IMG/VR virus record: IMGVR_UViG_3300042934_000300
Coordinates: 1-20,243 of that record
From: a virus
Length of the DNA: 20,243 nt
Direction: 5' to 3' (one strand)
Made by a program: the position numbers and the translations under genes. Shown piece by piece: positions 1 to 6,342 of this stretch (the stretch's first letter is position 1; every line of letters starts with the position of its first letter). The notes beneath the pieces were generated by a model that was not told where the DNA came from, ran no database searches, and saw nothing but the letters and a program-made list of their open reading frames with translations.

Positions 1-202
1 CCTCTTGGTCATCTTTTGTAGTGAAGTGCACATGATTTGAATATTGTCCTACTGGGGTGTTTCTTTTTACATCGGCAACCCCTATATTGACGGCTTTTGT
101 GAGACACTTAGCGTCAATTTCTCGGATATCATCCATCATGGACAATAACTCTTTCCGAAATTGCTTAATAGCAATCTGGTTAGCTCTCTGATTATTGTTC
201 AT
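1..202 (-). CDS. HK97 gp10-like tail completion / head-tail joining protein (partial, C-terminus outside window)
   Basis: The start is ATG at 202, overlapping the stop of the previous gene in an ATGA junction. The 67 visible residues begin MNNNQRANQIAIKQF and include NTPVGQYSNHVHF. An 'NTPV(D/G)-x-G' segment after an N-terminal helix, with conversion to basic residues, is characteristic of the HK97 gp10-like family that completes the head-tail interface. Its place directly after the adaptor and head-closure genes fits the usual order (adaptor, stopper, gp10-like, tail terminator). The open frame runs off the left edge. Family assignment is from the motif and gene order; the rest of the protein cannot be seen. 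Confidence 0.7.
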   Translation of the reverse strand, partial: MNNNQRANQIAIKQFRKELLSMMDDIREIDAKCLTKAVNIGVADVKRNTPVGQYSNHVHFTTKDDQE

Positions 203-540
203 GCTGTATCACTTCGCTTTACACTATATTGCATACCGGCACCACGGGGAAAACCTTCGCCTACGGTCAGTGTTATTACCGCTCCGCTCTTATGCTGAGT
301 AATGATAACCTTATCGCCTTCTTTGGCTGTATTTAAGCCACAGAAAAGCGTATGTGAGTTAATCAACGTCGGAATACCATCTTCACCCGTATCAGTCAAT
401 GAACCACCACTATAATGACACTTAACTCCACTTGGTAATTGCAATTCTTCATGACTTGAAGTTACCTCATCGACCGTCTCTTCGATATTTCGGTATATAT
501 CCATTGTATCTTTCCATAATCGTTCAAGAGGACTACCCAT
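199..540 (-). CDS. Putative head-closure (stopper) protein
   Basis: 113 residues, ATG at 540 sharing TAATG with the stop of the preceding gene and preceded by AGGAGGT. The protein opens with LWKDTMDIYR, a pattern typical of small phage head-completion proteins ('LW.D.cxIY'). The rest is predicted beta-rich (SGVKCHYSGG, GDKVIITQHKSGAVITLTVGEG), as expected for SPP1 gp16-like stoppers. It would sit below the portal and adaptor rings and hold DNA in the filled capsid. The assignment rests mainly on position between adaptor and gp10-like genes, size and the N-terminal motif; no catalytic residues are expected. Confidence 0.55.
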   Translation of the reverse strand: MGSPLERLWKDTMDIYRNIEETVDEVTSSHEELQLPSGVKCHYSGGSLTDTGEDGIPTLINSHTLFCGLNTAKEGDKVIITQHKSGAVITLTVGEGFPRGAGMQYSVKRSDTA

Positions 541-878
541 TATCTCAACCTCCTAAACTTCCGCAGGCTTTCTTTATCCTTCTTGGATAAGCCGTACACG
601 GTTTCTTTGGATACATCATCGCCAATATTATAAGTAATAGATGTATCGCCCTCCTTGATACTCTTAACATCAAATACAGAGGATGTACCATTCTCGGCCT
701 CATAATTAATTACTGTCTGTACTTTCTTTCTGATGTACGGCTCAGCTTCTAATGGTAACTCGGTAAGATTGCAATAATTTAACGCTTCCTGAATAACATC
801 AGAGATTATTAAATCCTTTGCGATATCAGTAATTTTAAGATTAGTTTTCACTAATGCGGTTAATTCTATTGTGGTCAC
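540..878 (-). CDS. Putative head-tail connector (adaptor) protein, gp6/YqbG-like
   Basis: 112 residues starting at a GTG codon (878) with an AAAAGGAG site 9 bases upstream; no in-frame ATG lies nearer. The N-terminal two thirds are helical, with the features of phage gp6-type connectors (an ITDIAKDLIISDVIQEALNY helix, then PLEAEPYIRKKVQTVINYE). A basic C-terminus (KKDKESLRKFRRLR) follows. These proteins form the ring under the portal. Position immediately after the coat and SAP-like genes and before the closure gene supports the role. The initiation region can fold on itself (see hairpin 887-906). Confidence 0.6.
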   Translation of the reverse strand: MTTIELTALVKTNLKITDIAKDLIISDVIQEALNYCNLTELPLEAEPYIRKKVQTVINYEAENGTSSVFDVKSIKEGDTSITYNIGDDVSKETVYGLSKKDKESLRKFRRLR

Positions 879-886
879 TGTATCAA

Positions 887-906
887 CTCCTTTTCAAAAA
901 AGGGAG
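887..906 (-). promoter_or_regulatory. Hairpin overlapping the ribosome binding site of the adaptor gene
   Basis: Read on the minus strand, CTCCCTTTTTTGAAAAGGAG is an imperfect inverted repeat in which the first CTCC pairs with the Shine-Dalgarno GGAG of the GTG-started gene at 878. Such pairing would lower initiation unless a ribosome finishing the upstream gene (stop at 911) opens it. Seen in sequence; the regulatory effect is inference. Confidence 0.3.
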
Positions 907-910
907 CCGA

Positions 911-1096
911 TTACTCAGCACCCTCGTTAGATTTTGCAAGCAGATCCATAAGTTCTGCTTTATTTGCTTTCTTATCGTACTCAATGCCTTTTTCATCAAG
1001 CAAAGCTTGTATCTCTTTGTTTGCAGGCTCAACCTTCTTTTGAATGCCTACCACATGGTCATGCAATCTCTTAATTCGTCTTTCCTGGCTCGTCAT
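911..1096 (-). CDS. Small protein with SAP/HeH/Rho-N-like domain
   Basis: 61 residues, ATG at 1096 behind AGAGGAG. The N-terminal half is a charged helix (MTSQERRIKRLHDHVVGIQKK). The C-terminal half, IQALLDEKGIEYDKKANKAELMDLLAKS, matches the helix-extended-loop-helix pattern (LEM/SAP/Rho-N-like) of short nucleic-acid or protein-binding modules. Proteins of this kind commonly sit between coat and adaptor genes in Gram-positive siphoviruses. Their role is not established. Expression may be lowered by the hairpin between it and the coat gene. Confidence 0.7.
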   Translation of the reverse strand: MTSQERRIKRLHDHVVGIQKKVEPANKEIQALLDEKGIEYDKKANKAELMDLLAKSNEGAE

Positions 1097-1107
1097 ATAG
1101 ACAACTC

Positions 1108-1142
1108 CTCTCTAAATAAAGAGGGGATATCGCTACCCCCTC
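1108..1142 (-). terminator. Hairpin after coat gene, possible attenuator
   Basis: On the minus strand GAGGGGGTAGCGATATCCCCTC forms a 6-base stem (GAGGGG/CCCCTC) beginning 13 bases after the coat stop and followed by TTTATTT. The T stretch is short and interrupted, so this is a partial terminator at best. It could also protect the abundant coat mRNA. The T stretch overlaps a second possible pairing with the downstream AGAGAGG. Confidence 0.4.
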
Positions 1143-1154
1143 GGTTTACAGTTA

Positions 1155-2135
1155 CTAAGCGATCTTGAACATGAACTTAACGATACGTACTGCCTTAGGA
1201 TCATAAACCCTAGTCCAGTTCGTGCCTGTTTCAAGTTCTGTGAGGCTCGGGAATACCTTTGCAGTACCCGCAACCGGCTCAACCCACTTAACACCGCGAG
1301 GATGTAGAATAGAAATCTTTCTGTTAACAAGAATGTCCTCGCCGGCAAGTGATAAGCCTTTTCTAACAACTTCGGTCTGTTGGATATCTTTATGGCTGCC
1401 ATTTCCCCATGCAACTGCACCGGCACCGAATAAATAAGACTCTGCCGCTCCGGTTGCGGAATCGAATGCCATGGAGTCGTCAACTATAACTCTCTTGCCC
1501 ATGAAGGTCTTAATTCTAATCTTGCTTTTGGAATCCTCCACGGTTTGGATCATATCATTCTTTGCGAGATATGCTTCAACTGCACTGTGCATTGATACTG
1601 CGGTTAATAAGTCTTTAGCATCGCCCATCTTCTGTGTTGCATCAATAAAAGTGCTACCACCGATCAAAGCTAAATTACCCACCAATGCAGTAATGTCATG
1701 GATTTTTTCTGCCATGGTTGCTGATGCGAATACACCATCAAGGGTAGAAAGTAGAATTTGCTGATACTGTCTTTCCCAATACTTCGCGAATAGATCTGCG
1801 ATAGCCTTCATAGGATCATCACCGGACAATACAGCCGATAGTGCGTTAGCACCATAGGATTTAACAAACCCTAATTTTCTAGCAACATCTGCACTAGATC
1901 CGATGTTGCCAGGAGCGGTTTCTCCATCATCATCCATAACCTCAGGATCACCGGTTAAGTCTTCCCAGAAAGGCATATTGATTAATGTATTGGCTCCACT
2001 AGCCAAAGAGTCAAATTCGCTGTTATGTTCAGCAACTCCACTCTGGATCAATTCGGAGAGCTCCATGGTTCTCTGAACTGCATAAGGTGTAAATACTTCG
2101 GGTTGGATAATATCTGTTACTCTTGTTACTGGCAT
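1155..2135 (-). CDS. Major capsid (coat) protein, Gp13-like
   Basis: 326 residues, ATG at 2135 with GAGGTAA upstream. The N-terminus (MPVTRVTDIIQPEVFTPYAV), the 'FDSLASGANTLINMPFWEDLTG' region and the 'AEKIHDITALVGN' segment match the Gp13-like coat family of Gram-positive siphoviruses, which has an HK97 fold with a long N-terminal arm. 'FMGKRVIVDDSM' and the 'SYLFGAGAVAWGN' stretch are the usual late-domain landmarks of this family. It follows the scaffold gene, as expected. Length is normal for the family and the frame is intact. It forms the icosahedral shell. Confidence 0.9.
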   Translation of the reverse strand: MPVTRVTDIIQPEVFTPYAVQRTMELSELIQSGVAEHNSEFDSLASGANTLINMPFWEDLTGDPEVMDDDGETAPGNIGSSADVARKLGFVKSYGANALSAVLSGDDPMKAIADLFAKYWERQYQQILLSTLDGVFASATMAEKIHDITALVGNLALIGGSTFIDATQKMGDAKDLLTAVSMHSAVEAYLAKNDMIQTVEDSKSKIRIKTFMGKRVIVDDSMAFDSATGAAESYLFGAGAVAWGNGSHKDIQQTEVVRKGLSLAGEDILVNRKISILHPRGVKWVEPVAGTAKVFPSLTELETGTNWTRVYDPKAVRIVKFMFKIA

Positions 2136-2176
2136 AATTTATTACCTCGTTTCTTTCTTATTATTTTGGTTAATAG

Positions 2177-2779
2177 TTACACGCTAGCCTTATACTGAGC
2201 TGCTAAGGTCGGATTCTCTCTGAGGAGCTTTCCTTGCTCGGTAAGGTTGAAATGTTCTTTACTCCATGGGTTCTTACCTCCTAATGGAGTTTTGTCTTTG
2301 TTGAATGGATCCTTACCTGTCACTACAGGAGTGAAAAGATCTTTGTAAGTCTCCTTGATCGTGATCAGCTGCTCATCGATACCGGATACTGCTCCATCGG
2401 CACCAACCACTAATTTGGACTTGTCAAACTTTGTAGCCAGTAGATCCGGATACTTGGTATCGGTCAGTTTCGCTTGGATTGCAGTATTGATTGTTAGTTC
2501 CTTAATCTTACCCTCATATTCTGTCTTCGTGTTTGTGTTAGCATCTTGCAGATCTTTGATTGTTTTTTCGAGTTCCTCATTGCCCTTAACCTTTTTATTA
2601 AGTTCGGTCAGTTGATTATCTCTATCCTTTATCTGCTGTTCCAGGTCTTTCTTGGTTTCGTTCACTTCATCGAAACGCGTCTTAGGGATAAACCCTTTGA
2701 GCGATTCCGTATAAGCATCCATAACCTTTTGTGCCTGTTCCTCTGTCATTCCTAATGCTAGTAAATCTTCTTTCTTCAT
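2177..2779 (-). CDS. Capsid scaffolding protein, GP20 / phage minor structural family
   Basis: About 200 residues. I chose the ATG at 2779 because AAAGGTGG lies 8 bases before it; the in-frame GTG four codons earlier overlaps that site. The N-terminus (MKKEDLLALGMTEEQAQKVMDAY) is the helical start typical of the GP20 scaffold family. Next comes a long coiled coil rich in K, E, D, Q (about residues 40-100). A C-terminal part follows with KDPFNKDKTPLGGKNPWSK and then an NLTEQGKLLRENP helix. It would assemble with coat subunits and leave the procapsid before packaging. It is immediately upstream of the coat gene. Confidence 0.9.
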   Translation of the reverse strand: MKKEDLLALGMTEEQAQKVMDAYTESLKGFIPKTRFDEVNETKKDLEQQIKDRDNQLTELNKKVKGNEELEKTIKDLQDANTNTKTEYEGKIKELTINTAIQAKLTDTKYPDLLATKFDKSKLVVGADGAVSGIDEQLITIKETYKDLFTPVVTGKDPFNKDKTPLGGKNPWSKEHFNLTEQGKLLRENPTLAAQYKASV

Positions 2780-2940
2780 ATATGCTTCCACCTTTCAAAT
2801 TCAATTGTTAACCCGGTTCAGTCCGGTATTATTTGTCTCATTTATTTAACGTCGTTGATACCAGCCGACGATTTTAGATATAAAAAATAAGACGTTTAAC
2901 CCAACGTCCATACTAGGGAGATAAGTGAATCACCGCCTCT
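2780..2940 (-). promoter_or_regulatory. 161-base leader of scaffold/coat genes with two hairpins
   Basis: No gene. On the minus strand there is first a hairpin GACGTTGGGTTAAACGTC (2891-2908) followed by TTATTTTTTA. Next is a second hairpin, CGTCG...CGACG (2850-2870), and then CCGG-ACTGAA-CCGG (about 2815-2826) close to the scaffold ribosome site. I could not place a convincing promoter here. Confidence 0.4.
2881..2908 (-). terminator. Intrinsic terminator-like hairpin before scaffold gene
   Basis: A perfect 6-base stem GACGTT/AACGTC with loop GGGTTA is followed on the minus strand by TTATTTTTTA. It lies 32 bases after the stop of the 82-residue gene. The stem is short and AT-containing, so moderate or partial termination is likely. 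It would lower expression of that gene relative to scaffold and coat if a promoter lies downstream, or act as a processing signal. Confidence 0.45.
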
Positions 2941-3189
2941 CTATTCTACTATATCATAGGTCTTTTCGAATATATCCGGTTTACATGGATAAAACTCACC
3001 TTGCACCCCACGAATTATGTAATCACCCATGTTTGCTTCCATAACACCTTCAATTGTTTTGATATAGAGTTTATTGCAACTTCGTCCTATTTCTTGACTT
3101 ACTAATTGCGGCAATAGCCAATCTACGCTTTCGTCTGAACCATCAAACTTTACAGCGTCAATAACAATTGGTTTCTTTCTGTATTTCAT
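2941..3189 (-). CDS. Conserved phage protein with 'GDYIIRGVQGEFYPCKPDIFEKTY' C-terminus
   Basis: 82 residues from ATG 3189. GGAGGAGGTG stands just upstream, and an in-frame GTG three codons earlier overlaps that site, so it is rejected. The protein has the well-known layout of a small protein found in many phages: a basic N-terminus KYRKKPIVIDAVKF, a variable middle, then VMEANMGDYIIRGVQGEFYPC and an acidic end. Its biochemical role is unknown. It opens the capsid gene block after two strong terminators, which suggests a separate promoter or read-through. Confidence 0.8.
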   Translation of the reverse strand: MKYRKKPIVIDAVKFDGSDESVDWLLPQLVSQEIGRSCNKLYIKTIEGVMEANMGDYIIRGVQGEFYPCKPDIFEKTYDIVE

Positions 3190-3245
3190 CCCTTTCACCT
3201 CCTCCTAGTGTTTCGGAATTCTTATAACTCTTTCCTATTAACCCA
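3190..3245 (-). promoter_or_regulatory. Possible promoter of the capsid block
   Basis: This short stretch lies between the tandem terminators and the gene starting at 3189. The minus strand contains TTATAAG and an inverted repeat CTATTGGGTTAATAG. No -35 element at a standard distance was found. The argument for a promoter is mainly positional: transcription from upstream meets two terminators. An activator-dependent or read-through arrangement is the alternative. Confidence 0.25.
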
Positions 3246-3273
3246 ATAGAAAAGCACCTACCGAAGTAGATGC
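3246..3273 (-). terminator. Strong intrinsic terminator (second of a tandem pair)
   Basis: Minus strand GCATCTAC-TTCG-GTAGGTGC has an 8-base stem (one T-G wobble) closed by a C(UUCG)G tetraloop and followed by TTTTCTATT. This is a textbook Rho-independent terminator, located 47 bases after the stop of the putative immunity gene. Confidence 0.85.
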
Positions 3274-3282
3274 CAAATTTTA

Positions 3283-3321
3283 AGTATAAAAATACCACCT
3301 ACCGTTATTATAGATGGTATT
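3283..3321 (-). terminator. Strong intrinsic terminator (first of a tandem pair)
   Basis: Minus strand AATACCATCTA pairs with TAGGTGGTATT (11 bases, one wobble) around a 9-base loop and is followed by TTTATA. It touches the stop codon of the 85-residue gene. Its TAGGTG arm resembles the arm of the next terminator, so the pair may have arisen by duplication. Confidence 0.8.
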
Positions 3322-3577
3322 ATACTTCGATTACCGAAAATATATAATCGCTGATTTTTTCAAGCCGTTTACCGATATCGTTGACTTCATAGACTTTGTC
3401 AAAGCCTATTTCCACAACAAGATCATTCAGCCATTCATATAGTTCCGCTGCGATATCTTCATCATTAATTGCAATACTATCATCCCATTCAAATACAGCA
3501 GAGGCAAGCATGGCCTGTTCATCAGTGCCAAGCAACGGGAAGAAAAAATCATAATCATCTTTTTTAATTGTCAACAT
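3320..3577 (-). CDS. Putative immunity protein to the MuF C-terminal toxin domain
   Basis: 85 residues, ATG at 3577, two bases after the stop of the MuF gene. Its AGGAGG ribosome site is formed by the last codons of the toxin domain, so translation is coupled. The protein is very acidic (21 D/E against about 6 K/R) and predicted helical (DIAAELYEWLNDLVVEIGF, NDIGKRLEKISDYIF). It has no signal peptide, membrane segment or structural-protein motif. A small acidic cytoplasmic protein directly behind a toxin-tipped gene, followed by terminators, is the usual layout of toxin/immunity pairs. I do not recognise a named immunity family. An unrelated head accessory protein is the alternative. Confidence 0.5.
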   Translation of the reverse strand: MLTIKKDDYDFFFPLLGTDEQAMLASAVFEWDDSIAINDEDIAAELYEWLNDLVVEIGFDKVYEVNDIGKRLEKISDYIFSVIEV

Positions 3578-3579
3578 CC

Positions 3580-4905
3580 TTATTGCCTCCTTTTCTTCAG
3601 GTTATTTGCATATTTTGAGCTTGTAGGGTTCACCTGAATAATTACTCCGGTATCAGGATTAATAGAAACCGTCGCTTTTTCTCCAATATACTTCTGACTA
3701 GGTAATCCATTATCGCTTATTTTTATTCTACCAGTTTTTAGTGGGTTTAGCAATGCTTCTTTCGTATTGGCTGCAGATACATTTCTTTCAATCGCTCTAT
3801 CAACCGCATGTTTTGATATATTTGTTATCTCAGTTCCATTACTTGACATGGCACCGATGATATCATTGTATTCGCTCTGGGTCTTCCCTGTAATATATTT
3901 ATCATGCCATTGATTATAAGTCATATCAGCAGGCACCGTGTAACTCTTCCCAGCAGAATCTCTTGCTACCCTAGTATCATCAGATAAATCCTCATCATCG
4001 TAATGCGGAATAGTCGTGCATCTATCAAACGCATGTAACGGAGGCATGCTCACGCCAACAATGCCCTTACCAACTTCAAACGGTTTCCCGTCTAGCTCTG
4101 CACATCGTTCGCATGTCTTCATATCGAGTGTTGCTAGCCATTGATACTTCTCAACGCCGTCTTCTGTATATGCAGCCTGTGAGCCCTGTTCGATGATAAA
4201 GGATCCTTCTGTATGCAACAACCGGTAAGCTTCATATTCCTTTGTACCAAACTTCTTCGAAAACTCACCTGCAAGTGTCTTTGGATTTCTGCCTTGGATC
4301 ATCATTGTGGTGATACTCTCGTTCAACTGCTGGAACATGTAATCCTTTTGCTTCCAGAGCCGCGTTGAGAAGTCAGCTCCATCGAACGGATACTTTATCA
4401 GCTCCTCTACAGTCTTCGCACTGACTTGAGCAAATTCTTGATGAAAACCATGATATTGATCAATATTAAACCAGGTCCGGTAATAGCTGTCGGAATATAC
4501 ATCCTTTAATGTATTCCCGACTTGATGCTCATAATCTATTGCGTACAGCTGCTGGAGAGTTGCATCAATCTGTTTCTGCAAAGCTTCATAACGCGTTATC
4601 CTCGCCCTGATGCTCATGTTATTGAGCTCCAGATTGTACTTACCCATATTTTCATAAGCTTTGTCGATAAAGTCCTGTAAATCACCTATTTCGGCTTTAC
4701 TGAGCTTTAGCTGCGCACTGGCATAGGATAACTGATTTTCCTCGGCGTATCGCCAGTAGAAGTTATTGATAACGGATTGGATTTCTCTATTGGCCTGTTC
4801 GAAGGATTTCTCTAATTCCTTGTAGTAGGAATTGATTTTCTTCTCACCGGACAGATATTTCTTTTCCTGACGCTCTTCCCAGTATTTCTTATTCGGTGTA
4901 GACAT
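3580..4905 (-). CDS. MuF-type minor head (head morphogenesis) protein with C-terminal toxin-like domain
   Basis: 441 residues, ATG at 4905 overlapping the portal stop (TAATG). Residues 1-230 are helical. Residues 229-302 form the MuF domain, with YQWLATLDMKTCERCAELDG and PPLHAFDRCTTIPHYDD (C265, C268, H291, C296). A typical minor-head tail follows to about 338 (ARDSAGKSYTVPADMTYNQW). Many relatives end there; this one continues for about 100 residues. The extra part (about 356-441) is basic and has the pattern SKHAVDRAIERNVS, QKYIGEKATVSINPDTG and IIQVNPTSSKY. This resembles RelE/colicin-like (BECR-fold) nuclease toxin domains that replace each other at the tips of polymorphic toxins. MuF proteins with toxin tips are an established group in temperate phages. 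Toxin activity here is inference. Confidence 0.85.
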   Translation of the reverse strand: MSTPNKKYWEERQEKKYLSGEKKINSYYKELEKSFEQANREIQSVINNFYWRYAEENQLSYASAQLKLSKAEIGDLQDFIDKAYENMGKYNLELNNMSIRARITRYEALQKQIDATLQQLYAIDYEHQVGNTLKDVYSDSYYRTWFNIDQYHGFHQEFAQVSAKTVEELIKYPFDGADFSTRLWKQKDYMFQQLNESITTMMIQGRNPKTLAGEFSKKFGTKEYEAYRLLHTEGSFIIEQGSQAAYTEDGVEKYQWLATLDMKTCERCAELDGKPFEVGKGIVGVSMPPLHAFDRCTTIPHYDDEDLSDDTRVARDSAGKSYTVPADMTYNQWHDKYITGKTQSEYNDIIGAMSSNGTEITNISKHAVDRAIERNVSAANTKEALLNPLKTGRIKISDNGLPSQKYIGEKATVSINPDTGVIIQVNPTSSKYANNLKKRRQ

Positions 4906-6329
4906 TATTCTTCACCGTCCTCATCATCCTCTTCATCTTCACCCAGCATCGGAACCTCTTGCGACTTAGCCTCTTTTTTTAGTCTTGCTCTTTCCGTTTT
5001 ATAGTCCTTAGTCCAAGGATGATTTTCGATGATGGTCTGCTGACTAATAACACCCATGCTGTTCTGGCAGTCAGTAATAGCCGCGCTCTCATTAATTGCG
5101 ATATCACGGTTGAATATTATGCTGACTTCTTTATCTGATACCTGTTGCCTTGTGATTTCGAGGTACTTATTAACGAAATACATCTGCTGTTCGAATGACC
5201 ACTTAAAACTGTCCTCCAATTTATTGCACTTAAGGTCTAATCCGGAATAGAGGAATTCAAGCGCAATGCCAGAAGGACTGTTGCCAAGCTTATCCTGCCC
5301 CTTATCAACCGCTTGTCCATATCTGTATATATCCTTGGCCAACTGCAGGAAGTGTTTCTCCGCTGCATCAATATTGATCGTTGGATTGAGAGTGGTAACA
5401 TCACCATCTTCATCAACCTTAATACCGTGATAATACGCAAGGTCACGCATGAACTGGCTTAAATTTTCACCACCATATCCTTTAAGCACATAGATAAGGC
5501 TCCTGAGGTCTGCTAATAGATTAGATACATCCGACCGGGTTAAATCATAATCATCTACCAGCGTCTTAACAAACTGCAGGTCCGGTAATTCGAAGTCATT
5601 ATTCTTCCACGGGACAAAAGGAACCCTGTCCCAAGTACCCGGCGCATCTTCAATAGTGAAGTACGGAGCAAGGATTTCATCGCCTTCAACATTAAGATAC
5701 ATTTCTGCATCTAGGATAACATTACCGTCTCCGTCTTTTGTGTAATATTCTACACCGTCAGGTGTATGATATTCGATTTTGGTAATATACTTCTTTGTCT
5801 TGCCCTCATAGGTTTCAACCTGATAATATCTAATCATGGCCTGCAGCTCTTCATGATCATTATCAGCCCATAGGGGAATACACTGTTCTGCAGGGATTCT
5901 CATTGACTTTTTAATTCGATCAGAACCTATGTGTTCATAACTCCACGCAATCCCCTTATTGCTGCACTCAGTGCCTAGCTGCACAAGTTTATGTTGATAC
6001 CGCTTACCGAGAGTATCCTGCACCACTTTGAGATATGTAGCATCTTCACATTCCATCGTATAAGGCTTTGAAAGCAGATAGTTCACTTTATCCTCGACAA
6101 ACTCATGCATAAACCCATGAGCCAGTTTGTGATTGGTCTTAGTTTCATCCGGTACTGGCTTCTCATTCTCGTAACGGATCATTTGCCGGTTAAGGATATC
6201 GTTCTCAACCCGGTAATAATTATCACCTTTGATCATGAGCTTGCGCTCTTTGGATGCCTCAAACTCATCGATATAGATCTTGATTAATTCCGGAGTAGTC
6301 AGCTCATTGATATTATTAATAAATTCCAC
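4905..6329 (-). CDS. Portal protein, SPP1 gp6-like
   Basis: 474 residues. I chose the GTG at 6329 because GAGGTGA precedes it by 6-7 bases; a GTG eleven codons upstream lies inside the terminase gene without a good site. The protein begins MEFINNINELTTPELIKIYI. The sequence includes the portal landmarks of the SPP1 family: HGFMHEFVEDKVNYLLSKP, an EYHTPDGVEYY region, PFVPWKNNDFELPDLQFVKTLVDDYD, and GNSPSGIALEFLYSGLDLKC near the tunnel-forming helices. An acidic tail (LGEDEEDDEDGEE) follows. It forms the 12-subunit ring through which DNA is packaged and to which the head-completion proteins attach. Terminase ends 13 bases before it. Confidence 0.92.
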   Translation of the reverse strand: MEFINNINELTTPELIKIYIDEFEASKERKLMIKGDNYYRVENDILNRQMIRYENEKPVPDETKTNHKLAHGFMHEFVEDKVNYLLSKPYTMECEDATYLKVVQDTLGKRYQHKLVQLGTECSNKGIAWSYEHIGSDRIKKSMRIPAEQCIPLWADNDHEELQAMIRYYQVETYEGKTKKYITKIEYHTPDGVEYYTKDGDGNVILDAEMYLNVEGDEILAPYFTIEDAPGTWDRVPFVPWKNNDFELPDLQFVKTLVDDYDLTRSDVSNLLADLRSLIYVLKGYGGENLSQFMRDLAYYHGIKVDEDGDVTTLNPTINIDAAEKHFLQLAKDIYRYGQAVDKGQDKLGNSPSGIALEFLYSGLDLKCNKLEDSFKWSFEQQMYFVNKYLEITRQQVSDKEVSIIFNRDIAINESAAITDCQNSMGVISQQTIIENHPWTKDYKTERARLKKEAKSQEVPMLGEDEEDDEDGEE

Positions 6330-6342
6330 GTCTCTCACCTCG

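Noticed and set aside
1133-1483. Minus-strand open frame (116 residues) overlapping the coat gene in another frame
   Set aside because: It is fully inside the well-supported coat gene and has no ribosome site of its own.
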